NCBI RefSeq assembly: GCF_959029255.1
Contig: NZ_CAUFUE010000020.1
Span: forward strand, 1 to 64,000
DNA length: 64,000 bases
Source: an uncultured Bacteroides sp.
Lineage (GTDB): Bacteria > Bacteroidota > Bacteroidia > Bacteroidales > Bacteroidaceae
Direction: 5' to 3'
Both the position numbers and the translations under genes were made by a program. Positions 51,773 through 59,021 of the stretch are shown here, in pieces (the first letter of the stretch is position 1; each line of letters opens with the position of its first letter). The notes beneath the pieces were generated by a model, which did no database searches, was not told the origin of the DNA, and saw only the letters and a list, made by a program, of their open reading frames with translations.

Positions 51773-51823
51773 ATGCCCTAAAGTCAAGGTACATCATTAT
51801 TTCTTTTAATAAAGAGGAGTGCA

Positions 51824-52615
51824 TCATACCATGATGGCTGCTATTTCGGGTATCACTTCGATGATTCCGTTTGAATCAATTGTGATAATACCCTCATCGC
51901 GCAAGGTCTTGATAATCTGCTTGTAGGTGACGTTGCCTATTCCTTTTATGTTTTTCAGTCGTCTCCATCCCCACTTTTCGGTAAACTCCAACAGTTCCTG
52001 CAGGGTTACAATCCCTTCTGAAAAGTTAAGGGTGCCATAAGCATGCAACTCAAGAATTTGGGACAAGGGGATATTCATCGGGTTGTCTATATTGAACTTC
52101 CAACAAAGCCGTTTTATCGTCCGTCCGTACTTGGAAAAGATTCTTTGCGTGTTTTCGTCCAGTTTATTAAGGATGTCGCCGTATGTCTTCAGGATTTTAG
52201 CGTATGACATTCCATGACGTTCCGCCACCTGCGAGATAGGTTCGCCGTAGGAGACGGCAAGGAATATCTCCCTGAGCTTCTCATCGGTAATCAGTGCGCC
52301 GAGTTCGCCAATGACCGCATGGAAGAGCGGTTGATGCCGTTTCAGCGTCAGCAGAAGGAACAATTCATCGTCCATTTGTGAGAGAAGCCCCTCACGCTCC
52401 CCCTCCTTCCTGTGAATGATTTCTTTGAGGGCTCCTTCATTCCATGTGTCCGTTTGATGGGTATCAAGGAAGCGAATCACATCCTCTTCATCGAGCATTA
52501 CTCTATCATCAACGGTGGATGAAGCAATGTAATTCAGGTTTATCCAGCATCGAAGGGTACTTTCGGGGATACCATGTTTTTCCGATACTTGTTTGATTGT
52601 GAGCCATTCAGCCAT
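51824..52615 (-). CDS. Helix-turn-helix protein with C-terminal helix-hairpin-helix
   Basis: A 263-residue probable DNA-binding protein. N-terminal MerR/excisionase-like helix-turn-helix (EWLTIKQVSEKHGIPESTLR, residues 3-22, with DEEDVIRFLD), a central helical region with a second possible helix-turn-helix (PISQVAERHGMSYAKILKTY), and a C-terminal helix-hairpin-helix similar to the RNA polymerase alpha C-terminal domain (LKNIKGIGNVTYKQIIKTL). No family name comes to mind. The start at 52615 is set by a full Shine-Dalgarno 7 bases upstream; a longer reading from GTG 52636 would include that site. Its promoter is over 300 bases upstream, leaving a long leader. Confidence 0.75.
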   Translation of the reverse strand: MAEWLTIKQVSEKHGIPESTLRCWINLNYIASSTVDDRVMLDEEDVIRFLDTHQTDTWNEGALKEIIHRKEGEREGLLSQMDDELFLLLTLKRHQPLFHAVIGELGALITDEKLREIFLAVSYGEPISQVAERHGMSYAKILKTYGDILNKLDENTQRIFSKYGRTIKRLCWKFNIDNPMNIPLSQILELHAYGTLNFSEGIVTLQELLEFTEKWGWRRLKNIKGIGNVTYKQIIKTLRDEGIITIDSNGIIEVIPEIAAIMV

Positions 52616-52670
52616 GCCGATGCCTCCTTTCTTCACTGCGACGCAATGTCTTTTTGTTTCGTTTGTTCAT
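52608..52670 (-). CDS. Possible 20-residue basic leader peptide
   Basis: A short frame MNKRNKKTLRRSEERRHRHG whose stop codon overlaps the start of the helix-turn-helix gene (ATGGCTGA), an arrangement used for translational coupling. Half of the residues are Arg, Lys or His. Its own ribosome site is weak. It could be chance. Confidence 0.2.
   Translation of the reverse strand: MNKRNKKTLRRSEERRHRHG
52623..52629 (-). promoter_or_regulatory. Full Shine-Dalgarno for the helix-turn-helix gene
   Basis: AAGGAGG on the minus strand, 7 bases before the ATG at 52615; unusually strong for Bacteroides. Confidence 0.6.
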
Positions 52671-52931
52671 ACCTAATCGAATATTTATGAACGCCCGCAT
52701 GCTGAAGGTATCCAATAGACACAACAGACCGGACGCTGAGTTCATATTTATCCGCAAAGAGGTACAGCCAAGCACCCACAACATCCAATAAATATGTTCA
52801 CACGTCCGGCCCTACGCCGTACGCATAAAAACTATTCATTGGGATGTTTTTTTGCTTAAATAAAATTGGCTGTTTTCTTTGCGCAAAAAAGTTTCAATGC
52901 AAGTTGTATTTCTCCTCAACTCTTCAAGGTG

Positions 52932-52961
52932 CAAATATAAAGGTTCTTATGGGAACGGCAA
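52932..52961 (-). promoter_or_regulatory. Consensus promoter upstream of the helix-turn-helix gene
   Basis: On the minus strand TTG (52961-52959), exactly 19 bases, TATATTTG (52939-52932). The transcript would begin near 52925, giving a leader of about 310 bases in which I see no known riboswitch; it contains two loosely repeated segments ending in TATTGGAT. Confidence 0.6.
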
Positions 52962-53036
52962 AAATAACGACGAGGAATTTGTGGGAGGTAAGGAAATAAG
53001 GGAGAATAGAAACCGGAGGAAAGTTTATTCCTGAGT

Positions 53037-53165
53037 GGTTTTGAACTAAATGACAAAAGAATTATTTTCAGACATAAGAACAAAAGAACATATTCACTAA
53101 ATGATATAATCTATGTTTTCTTATTTGTTCTTTTGTTCTTATGTCTGAAAAAGGGTGTTCTGTTT
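53037..53165. repeat. Dispersed inverted-repeat element A, copy 2
   Basis: Reverse-complement copy of 14808-14935. Here the hairpin arms are perfect over 22 bases (CAGACATAAGAACAAAAGAA plus CA, and complement). It lies in the 830-base gap between the helix-turn-helix gene and the DUF3791 gene, which otherwise holds hairpins only. Confidence 0.85.
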
Positions 53166-53205
53166 AGCTCATGTTTAATCTGTTATGGACTAAGTAGGGA
53201 TTTAA

Positions 53206-53245
53206 TTCACCACAGAGGACACAGAGTTGTGTCCTCTGTGGTGAA
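53206..53245. repeat. Perfect 18-base-pair hairpin
   Basis: TTCACCACAGAGGACACA (53206-53223) pairs with 53228-53245 around a four-base loop. No T-run follows, so a plain terminator is unlikely. I recall similar CCACAGAGGACACAGAG words recurring in other Bacteroides gaps. Confidence 0.8.
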
Positions 53246-53256
53246 AAGAAACTTCT

Positions 53257-53403
53257 CATAATTTCCGTCCCGCCCCTTCTTCCCTCAAGAAGCTGGCGGG
53301 ACGTTCCGTTTCCGGCACGTCAGAGGTTTGTAAAAGAAGAAGCGGCAAGCCGCTAACTAATAGTAAATTATCGCTCTTTGACGTCCGGGAAACGGAAATT
53401 ATG
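53257..53403. repeat. Branched 147-base inverted-repeat structure before the DUF3990 cassette
   Basis: CATAATTTCCGT (53257-53268) mirrors ACGGAAATTATG (53392-53403); TCCGTTTCCGGCACGTCA (53305-53322) mirrors 53379-53396 with two mismatches. Nested inside are two further hairpins: GTCCCGCC/GGCGGGAC (53267-53302) and AGCGGC-AA-GCCGCT (53341-53354). Confidence 0.75.
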
Positions 53404-53405
53404 GT

Positions 53406-53413
53406 TATCTTTG
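53406..53413 (+). promoter_or_regulatory. -7 promoter box for the DUF3791-DUF3990 cassette
   Basis: TATCTTTG, 31 bases before the start codon at 53445 and touching the inverted repeat just upstream. A TTG exists at 53378-53380, 25 bases away, which is too far for a standard -33. Confidence 0.45.
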
Positions 53414-53444
53414 CAACTAAGGTAAATACAAAAGAACAGAAGAT

Positions 53445-53669
53445 ATGGATAATGAGATAAAAAATAAAGTAACTTACATAATATATTGTATTAATGCCTT
53501 TGCCACTCGTTATAATCTGGCTGCAAAGCAAGCATACGCCTATTTGCGACGTTTCAAAGGCATTGATTTCCTAAATGATTGCTACGAAGCCGAACATCTG
53601 CTGTCCCTTAACGACGCAGTAGAAGACTTGTCTGTCATCTGCAAAAGGAATGGAGGAGCACTGATATGA
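53445..53669 (+). CDS. DUF3791 family small protein (candidate antitoxin)
   Basis: A 74-residue soluble, helical protein of family DUF3791 (NKVTYIIYCINAFATRY, QAYAYLRRFKGIDFLNDCYE, HLLSLNDAVEDLSVICKRNG). Members are usually found beside DUF3990 genes. The stop overlaps the DUF3990 start by four bases (ATGA), a coupling typical of antitoxin-toxin pairs. The antitoxin role is inferred from size, order and coupling. Confidence 0.8.
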   Translation: MDNEIKNKVTYIIYCINAFATRYNLAAKQAYAYLRRFKGIDFLNDCYEAEHLLSLNDAVEDLSVICKRNGGALI

Positions 53670-54142
53670 AACTCTACCACGGTTCCAATCAGGAGATTTT
53701 TGCAATAGATTTATCTCTCTGCAAACCTAACAAAGACTTTGGACAGGGCTTTTACCTGACTGACATGAAACAACAAGCTGAAGAGATGGCTAAACGACGG
53801 GTTCGCATTTCAGGATATGGGTTACCTGTGGTGACTACCTACGAAATAAATGAAGAAGTATTCGAATTTGCAGATTTGAAAGTCAAGGTCTTTGACAGCC
53901 CTTGCAAAGAATGGGCTTTATTTATTTTGCAGAACAGAAATGAAAAGCAACCGGATGCCATGCCCATTTATGATATTGTGGCAGGTCCTGTAGCTGACGA
54001 CGGAGTTACCTTTCAGTTAGAACGTTATGCCAACGGACTTATAACTCTTGATACATTGGTTGAAGAGCTTACTTACAGAAAGCTGAATCATCAATATTAT
54101 TTTGGAACAGAAAAAGCAATCTCTTATTTGAAAAAGTTATGA
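53666..54142 (+). CDS. DUF3990 family protein (ADP-ribosyltransferase-like, candidate toxin)
   Basis: A 158-residue soluble protein of family DUF3990. The layout resembles the ADP-ribosyltransferase fold: KLYHGSNQEI near the N-terminus (the H-Y-E class begins with such a His or Arg strand), KDFGQGFYLTDMKQQAEEMA (the Tyr strand and helix), and YDIVAGPVADDGVTFQL, with an acidic or Gln residue at the third position. I do not see a certain catalytic Glu. Overlaps both neighbours by four bases. Candidate NAD-using toxin or defence effector. Confidence 0.8.
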   Translation: MKLYHGSNQEIFAIDLSLCKPNKDFGQGFYLTDMKQQAEEMAKRRVRISGYGLPVVTTYEINEEVFEFADLKVKVFDSPCKEWALFILQNRNEKQPDAMPIYDIVAGPVADDGVTFQLERYANGLITLDTLVEELTYRKLNHQYYFGTEKAISYLKKL

Positions 54143-54360
54143 CGAAAGAACAGCAATTCCTGGTAGATAATATTGTGGAAAAGTTAACATTACTGGTTAT
54201 GGAAGATTTTCATGTCAATATGATTGATGCGCTTGATATGGTATATAACTCCCAACTCTATGAAAAATTAGTTGATCCGGAGACGGGATTGTACTTAGGA
54301 AGCTCTCTATATAACTATTCTTACTTGAAAAAAGAATTGACCACAGGAAAAATAATATAA
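54139..54360 (+). CDS. Small acidic helical protein, third gene of the cassette
   Basis: A 73-residue protein (EQQFLVDNIVEKLTLLVMED, then MIDALDMVYNSQLYEKLVD and GLYLGSSLYNYSYLKKEL). I cannot place it in a family with certainty; the middle resembles the helical part of DUF3791 proteins. It overlaps the DUF3990 stop by four bases, so it is made together with the candidate toxin and could be a second antitoxin or an accessory part. Confidence 0.75.
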   Translation: MTKEQQFLVDNIVEKLTLLVMEDFHVNMIDALDMVYNSQLYEKLVDPETGLYLGSSLYNYSYLKKELTTGKII

Positions 54361-54605
54361 AGTACGAATGAGGAAGTTTTTGACCATTCGGGTAGTCAGC
54401 GCCTAAAAACATATTTAGTTTTAAAAGGAGGCATAAGGAGGGAAAATAAAAAGCTTACCTTGAGCACGCTGATTTGACGGGAAGCGCGGTAAACATGCAA
54501 ATGTTTGCCGGTTAAGATGCACAGTTTATAGCCCGCTTTAGATACATGGCGCAAGATATTAATAGTCCTTAATAGGAAGGAGAAGACCAGTCCAAAGAAA
54601 CCTTA

Positions 54606-54695
54606 CTGCCTTTAATGCACAAGATGCCATCTTGTGCTACATAAGATGCCAACTCATGCAACACAAGATGGCATCTTGTGCATTGAAGACGGCAG
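54606..54695. repeat. 22-base array of perfect palindromes
   Basis: Units at 54618, 54640 and 54662, exactly 22 bases apart; CACAAGATGCCATCTTGTG in unit 1 is a perfect 19-base palindrome, unit 3 differs at the centre, unit 2 is degenerate. CTGCC (54606-54610) and GGCAG (54691-54695) frame the array symmetrically. It is in the 420-base gap between the convergent ends of the cassette and the AraC gene; no gene is seen there. Confidence 0.88.
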
Positions 54696-54779
54696 GCCTT
54701 CAATTCCTGTCTTTTTAGTGTTCCTTTCCTTCTCTCTTCTTATCCCGGTGGTGGCGCATTATGGGCTGTGCTGTTTACT

Positions 54780-55676
54780 TTAATTCGCGTGCCTGTATTC
54801 ATTGGGTGAGCATCCCACTACCTTTTTAAATAATCGTGTAAAGTGTTGGGGATATTTAAATCCCAAGTCGTATGCCACTTCACTGATAGATTTGCCGGTA
54901 TCGAATATTCTCTCCTTGGCTGTAGCAATCAGTTTCAATTGGATGTGCTCTTGTGGGGAATTACCGGTCTCTTTCTTGATTAAATCCCCGAAATAATTGG
55001 GAGAAAGATGTAGCTGCTCTGCGCAATATTGTACAGACGGCAGACCGATTTCCTGCGGTTTGTCGGAAAGGAAGTAATCGTTCAGCAGATATTCGAATTT
55101 CGTTAGGATATCCTTGTTGGCATTGCTGCGCGTAATGAATTGGCGGTCGTAAAAGCGCATGCAATAGTTAAGCAACAACTCGATATTGTTGACGATAAGG
55201 TTCTTGCTGTGTTTATCGATGGAGTGTTGCAGTTCTTCTTCGATGTTGTGCAGGCATTCCAGGAATATTCTGCGCTCCTGTTCGGATAAGTGCAAGGCTT
55301 CGTTCGATTCGTATGAAAAGAAAGTATATTCGTGCATCTTGCGTGCCAGGGAAGTGCCGCGAAGCAAGTCGGGATGAAAAACCAGCGCATAACCTTTGGG
55401 TTGGAACACTTCTCCGTTGTTGGATATTCCGGCAATCTGCCCCGGAGCCAGGAATACGAGCGTGCCTTCCTGGTAATCGTAGAAATTCCGTCCATAGTGC
55501 ATGTCACCGCACTTAATTTCTTTCAGGAAAATGGTATAGAAGCCGAAGCGTTGGCGATGATGCAACATAGGGGCGCATTTGGACCAATCAACCACGCTTA
55601 TCAACGGATGCAGGGTTTCAACGCCCACCAGCTCATTGTACTGGCATACATGATCGAGTCTAATAAGTTCTTCCAT
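54780..55676 (-). CDS. AraC family transcriptional regulator
   Basis: A 298-residue regulator. The N-terminal part (about 30-150) is a cupin-like sensing domain (GTLVFLAPGQIAGIS); the C-terminal part (about 190-298) holds the two helix-turn-helix units (YCAEQLHLSPNYFGDLIKKE and ISEVAYDLGFKYPQHFTRLF). It lies 154 bases after the GH67 gene on the same strand, so it may control the xylan genes upstream, but it has its own -7 box and could act elsewhere. Confidence 0.93.
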   Translation of the reverse strand: MEELIRLDHVCQYNELVGVETLHPLISVVDWSKCAPMLHHRQRFGFYTIFLKEIKCGDMHYGRNFYDYQEGTLVFLAPGQIAGISNNGEVFQPKGYALVFHPDLLRGTSLARKMHEYTFFSYESNEALHLSEQERRIFLECLHNIEEELQHSIDKHSKNLIVNNIELLLNYCMRFYDRQFITRSNANKDILTKFEYLLNDYFLSDKPQEIGLPSVQYCAEQLHLSPNYFGDLIKKETGNSPQEHIQLKLIATAKERIFDTGKSISEVAYDLGFKYPQHFTRLFKKVVGCSPNEYRHAN

Positions 55677-55701
55677 ATTCTTATATATCTTGAGGTTGTG
55701 G

Positions 55702-55709
55702 CAAAGTTA
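55702..55709 (-). promoter_or_regulatory. -7 promoter box for the AraC gene
   Basis: TAACTTTG on the minus strand fits TAnnTTTG, 25 bases before the start codon; the -33 triplet is TTA. Confidence 0.45.
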
Positions 55710-55830
55710 ATGCTTTTTTCCTTATATATAATAATGTGTATGTCGCCAACCTGTAATAGGGGTACATGTTTCCGTAATTTGTATAAGCCGGTGGAATGAT
55801 GCCGTATTCATGGGGCATGAGCGGTTTTCT

Positions 55831-57828
55831 TTATCGGTTCTTGTTTAGCAACTCACCGCTGGGGCACTCAAAATTGCTGATTGGAAGATGTACCTGTTTC
55901 AGTTCATCCAGTTCGTGTATGGGGCGTTCGAGGTCATTGGGTATGGGCATACCCGAGAACTGCCCGAAATAGAGCAAGCAGGCATCTTTCCACCAAACGG
56001 CATCACGTACTTGTATCTTCAAGCGCGACCGGACTTCATTGAAGAGTTCCTTATCTATGTATCCTTCCGCAGAATCCCATATCTTCTGGAACTCTCTGAC
56101 TTGCCGTACGCCGTGGTCGTAGTGGCGGCAGAGTTCTTCCCATAAGGTTTTTCCGCTTTTCATCCGGTGTGTCCATGGAACGTGGTGAAACCAGAGGAGG
56201 TATTGTTCGGGACAGGTATCAAGGTTATCGTATTGCTTTGCCAATTCTTGAGGGTATTGCGCAGTAGCATTACTACCGGTGCTACTGCGGTTGAAACCAA
56301 TCCCGTTCTTATCTGCTTTGTGGTAATAAGACGGCATCCAGTCGGGACGGGCGCCGGGTATGTCGCACCATGGTTCGGGACCGTAATGGTGTCCCCAGGC
56401 AAAGAGGTGGTGCAGGCCTAGCGGCATCATATAATTTACTACGGCTTCACGGCTTTCGAGCATCATCTTCTTCAATTGGCGGCTGACAGTTGATAATTGA
56501 TGTCCCATCAAAGAAAGCCATTCGTCTGCTATTGCCTCCGGAGATAAGGATGGATTCCAGGCGAGACGTCCGAAGGCATACCAATTGGCTTGGGCAAAGG
56601 GATGTCCGCACCAGTTGGCATCCGTACCGATATTAGCCACCCCGGCGATTGCCTTTAAGGAGAGTGGAGGGACAAGCTCGAAAAATTCTTTCCACATCGG
56701 AGCCAGATAGGCAAGATGATTGGAGTGCCCCAGGTACTCCTGCGTGATTTGGAACTCGGGCATCAAGGGGGTATGCGGCATTGCGGTGAACAAAGGGCTG
56801 TATGGTTCACGAGGTTGGAAGTCTACCGGGCCGTTCTTGATTTGTATAATCACATTATCGCGAAACCGGCCGTCCAGGGGTTTGAATTCCAAGTATGCTT
56901 GTTTGGCACGGTCGGCATCGGAAGGGCTATAAACGAAGGCACGCCACATGACGATGCCTTTGTAGGGCTTCAGTGCATCTGCCAGCATATTGGCGCCGTC
57001 AGCGTGCGTGCGCCCGAAGTCGCAAGGACCGGGCTGCCCTTCTGAGTTGGCTTTTACCAGGAAACCGCCGAAATCCGGAATAAGGCGGTAGATTTCTTTG
57101 GCTTTACTTTTCCACCAACGGATGACTTCTTTGTTTAGCGGGTCGGCGGTGGGCAGGCTGTCCAGCACCATCGGTGAGGCGAAGTTTACGGAGAGATATA
57201 CACGCAGCCCGTAAGGACGAAATACATCGGCCAGTGCTTTTACCTTTTCCAGGTACTCGGCGGAAAGGATTTTCGGAGAGGCATTGACGTTATTCAGCAC
57301 TGTGCCGTTGATGCCGATGGATGCGTTGGCGCGGGCGTATGTTCGGTATCTGCCGGAAAGGGTATTGGGTAATTCCTCCCAATTCCAGAGGGATTGTCCT
57401 GCATATCCGCGTTCAATGGTGCGGTCGAGGTTGTCCCAATGATTGAGGATGCGAAGATGATAGGCAGGGTTTTCTGTGACAGGCTGTGTGATGGCTGCCT
57501 TCTGTAAGCGCAGGAGATGGTAGCTGGCATAGAGCAGCCCTATTTCGGTGGGGGATGTGAGGACTATCCGGTCATTCTCGTGCCGGATACTGAACCCGTC
57601 GGGTTTCAGTTGCTTGTCTTTCTTTAGAGTGAGAATTACCGGTTTGCCTCTCCATGCTTGTTGCAGTTCATTGACCGCTATATCCAAAGTTGGAGATTGG
57701 TAGGGAGCCGTGACTTGTGCACCCGACCCTGATACCTGCGGTAACCACAAGCGACTGCTGTCTTCAGCAACCATGGGGGAGGTGAAGAAAAGAAGTATAT
57801 AGATGAAAAAGAAAATATTAGGTTTCAT
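55831..57828 (-). CDS. GH67 alpha-glucuronidase
   Basis: A 665-residue enzyme with a signal peptide (FFIYILLFFTSPMVAED), probably periplasmic, that removes (4-O-methyl)glucuronic acid from the end of xylo-oligosaccharides. SRLWLPQ opens the N-terminal domain; the barrel (about 130-470) carries FGGFLVKANSEGQPGPCDFG and DNVIIQIKNGPVDFQPREP; VNYMMPLGLHHLFAWGHHYG is the C-terminal family block. HQLSTVSRQLKK near residue 450 looks like a decayed copy of a dispersed repeat inserted into the gene. Part of the xylan set with GH43, GH10-GH43 and a symporter. Confidence 0.94.
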   Translation of the reverse strand: MKPNIFFFIYILLFFTSPMVAEDSSRLWLPQVSGSGAQVTAPYQSPTLDIAVNELQQAWRGKPVILTLKKDKQLKPDGFSIRHENDRIVLTSPTEIGLLYASYHLLRLQKAAITQPVTENPAYHLRILNHWDNLDRTIERGYAGQSLWNWEELPNTLSGRYRTYARANASIGINGTVLNNVNASPKILSAEYLEKVKALADVFRPYGLRVYLSVNFASPMVLDSLPTADPLNKEVIRWWKSKAKEIYRLIPDFGGFLVKANSEGQPGPCDFGRTHADGANMLADALKPYKGIVMWRAFVYSPSDADRAKQAYLEFKPLDGRFRDNVIIQIKNGPVDFQPREPYSPLFTAMPHTPLMPEFQITQEYLGHSNHLAYLAPMWKEFFELVPPLSLKAIAGVANIGTDANWCGHPFAQANWYAFGRLAWNPSLSPEAIADEWLSLMGHQLSTVSRQLKKMMLESREAVVNYMMPLGLHHLFAWGHHYGPEPWCDIPGARPDWMPSYYHKADKNGIGFNRSSTGSNATAQYPQELAKQYDNLDTCPEQYLLWFHHVPWTHRMKSGKTLWEELCRHYDHGVRQVREFQKIWDSAEGYIDKELFNEVRSRLKIQVRDAVWWKDACLLYFGQFSGMPIPNDLERPIHELDELKQVHLPISNFECPSGELLNKNR

Positions 57829-57844
57829 AATGATTCGGTTTGTT

Positions 57845-57961
57845 AAATGGGAATTTTGGGAAATGAAGAACTAAGAATGAAGAATGAAGAATTACCTTGC
57901 GGCGTGCTTGCATAGCGCAGCCAAATTCTTCATTCTTAGTTCTTCATTAAATTATCATTTC
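57845..57961. repeat. Dispersed inverted-repeat element B, copy 2
   Basis: Reverse-complement copy of 40751-40875, one 7-base arm word shorter. It fills the gap between the GH43 and GH67 genes and supplies the GH43 stop codon. Confidence 0.88.
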
Positions 57962-58938
57962 CCTCCTCCCCCGTCAATCGTCATAATCTTTCCATCCTCG
58001 TCGTATTCCAACTCACATACTTTCAGGCTGCGAAGCCATGATTTACCGCCGCTGGGCACACTGTCGTGATGGAACAGATACCATTTTCCCCGATATTCCA
58101 CGATGGAGTGATGGGTGGTCCATCCTACAACGGGTGTCAGGATGACGCCTTGATAGGTAAACGGACCGTAGGGATTGTCGCCCGTGGCGTAGCAAAGCAG
58201 ATGCGTGTCTCCGGTGGAGTAGGAGAAGTAATACTTGCCGTTGTACTTGTGTACCCAACTGGCTTCAAAGAAACGGTGGGGGTCATTGGCTTTCAGTGGC
58301 TCGCCTTTCTCGTCCACTATCCATACGGGACGTGGCTCTTCGGCAAATTGCAACATGTTATCACTTAGTTTTACCACCCGGCCGGGCAGTGCGGGTGCAT
58401 CCCCTTCGGGCAGTTCGGGTACCTCCAGAGCCTTATTGTCGCGGTAGCGTTGCAATTGTCCGCCCCAAATTCCGCCGAAGTACATATAATAGTCATTTCC
58501 CTCTTTCAGCACGGCGATGTCAATGCTGTAGCTTCCGCGTATGGGGTCGGGTTGCGGGACAAAGGGACCTTCGGGACGATTGCCGATGGCTACACCGATG
58601 TGGAATACATCGTTCTTGTCCTTCAAAGGGAAGTAGAGGTAATATTTACCGTCTTTTTCGGCTACATCGCTGTCCCACAACTGCCTGCCTGCCCAAGGAA
58701 TGTCGGCAATGTCCAGTGCCTTGCCATGGTCTGTTACTTCACCGTTCATGGGGTCGTCGGTAGACAACACATGGCTGTCTTTCATCACGTACTGGTCACC
58801 ATTGTCATTTTCTACATTGGCACACTCCCAATCGTGACTGGGATAGATATAAATCCGGTCGTTGAACACATGTACTGAAGGGTCTGCCATATAGTCGGCA
58901 GGGAACAAATATCTCTCTTTTACTTTTTTAGCTTCCAT
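57955..58938 (-). CDS. GH43 family glycosidase (beta-xylosidase/arabinofuranosidase)
   Basis: A 327-residue five-bladed propeller enzyme with no signal peptide, so probably cytoplasmic. Catalytic residues expected in GH43 are visible: Asp19 in YMADPSVHVF (base), Asp in RGSYSIDIAVL and Glu in RFFEASWVH (acid). WDSDVAEKDGKYYLYFPL is a typical blade. It would split xylobiose or arabinosyl-xylose imported by the symporter encoded in the same cluster. The C-terminus ends in an odd Gly-rich DGGGGK whose stop lies in a dispersed repeat. Confidence 0.9.
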   Translation of the reverse strand: MEAKKVKERYLFPADYMADPSVHVFNDRIYIYPSHDWECANVENDNGDQYVMKDSHVLSTDDPMNGEVTDHGKALDIADIPWAGRQLWDSDVAEKDGKYYLYFPLKDKNDVFHIGVAIGNRPEGPFVPQPDPIRGSYSIDIAVLKEGNDYYMYFGGIWGGQLQRYRDNKALEVPELPEGDAPALPGRVVKLSDNMLQFAEEPRPVWIVDEKGEPLKANDPHRFFEASWVHKYNGKYYFSYSTGDTHLLCYATGDNPYGPFTYQGVILTPVVGWTTHHSIVEYRGKWYLFHHDSVPSGGKSWLRSLKVCELEYDEDGKIMTIDGGGGK

Positions 58939-59021
58939 ACTTTATTTAATTTATCTGTTGATGTAAAGGCTTTAATTTAAAATTTACTCTTTCCCTATTG
59001 CGCTGTCAAATATAACCATTT

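Noticed and set aside
51601..51834. 77-codon plus-strand gene after miaA
   Set aside because: Its frame crosses the consensus promoter and the terminator of the candidate short RNA, and the translation looks random.
53206..53245. Intrinsic terminator
   Set aside because: The stem is strong but neither strand shows a U-run after it, and no gene ends close by.
53256..53531. 91-codon minus-strand gene over the hairpin region
   Set aside because: Half of it is the inverted-repeat structure and the rest is antisense to the DUF3791 gene.
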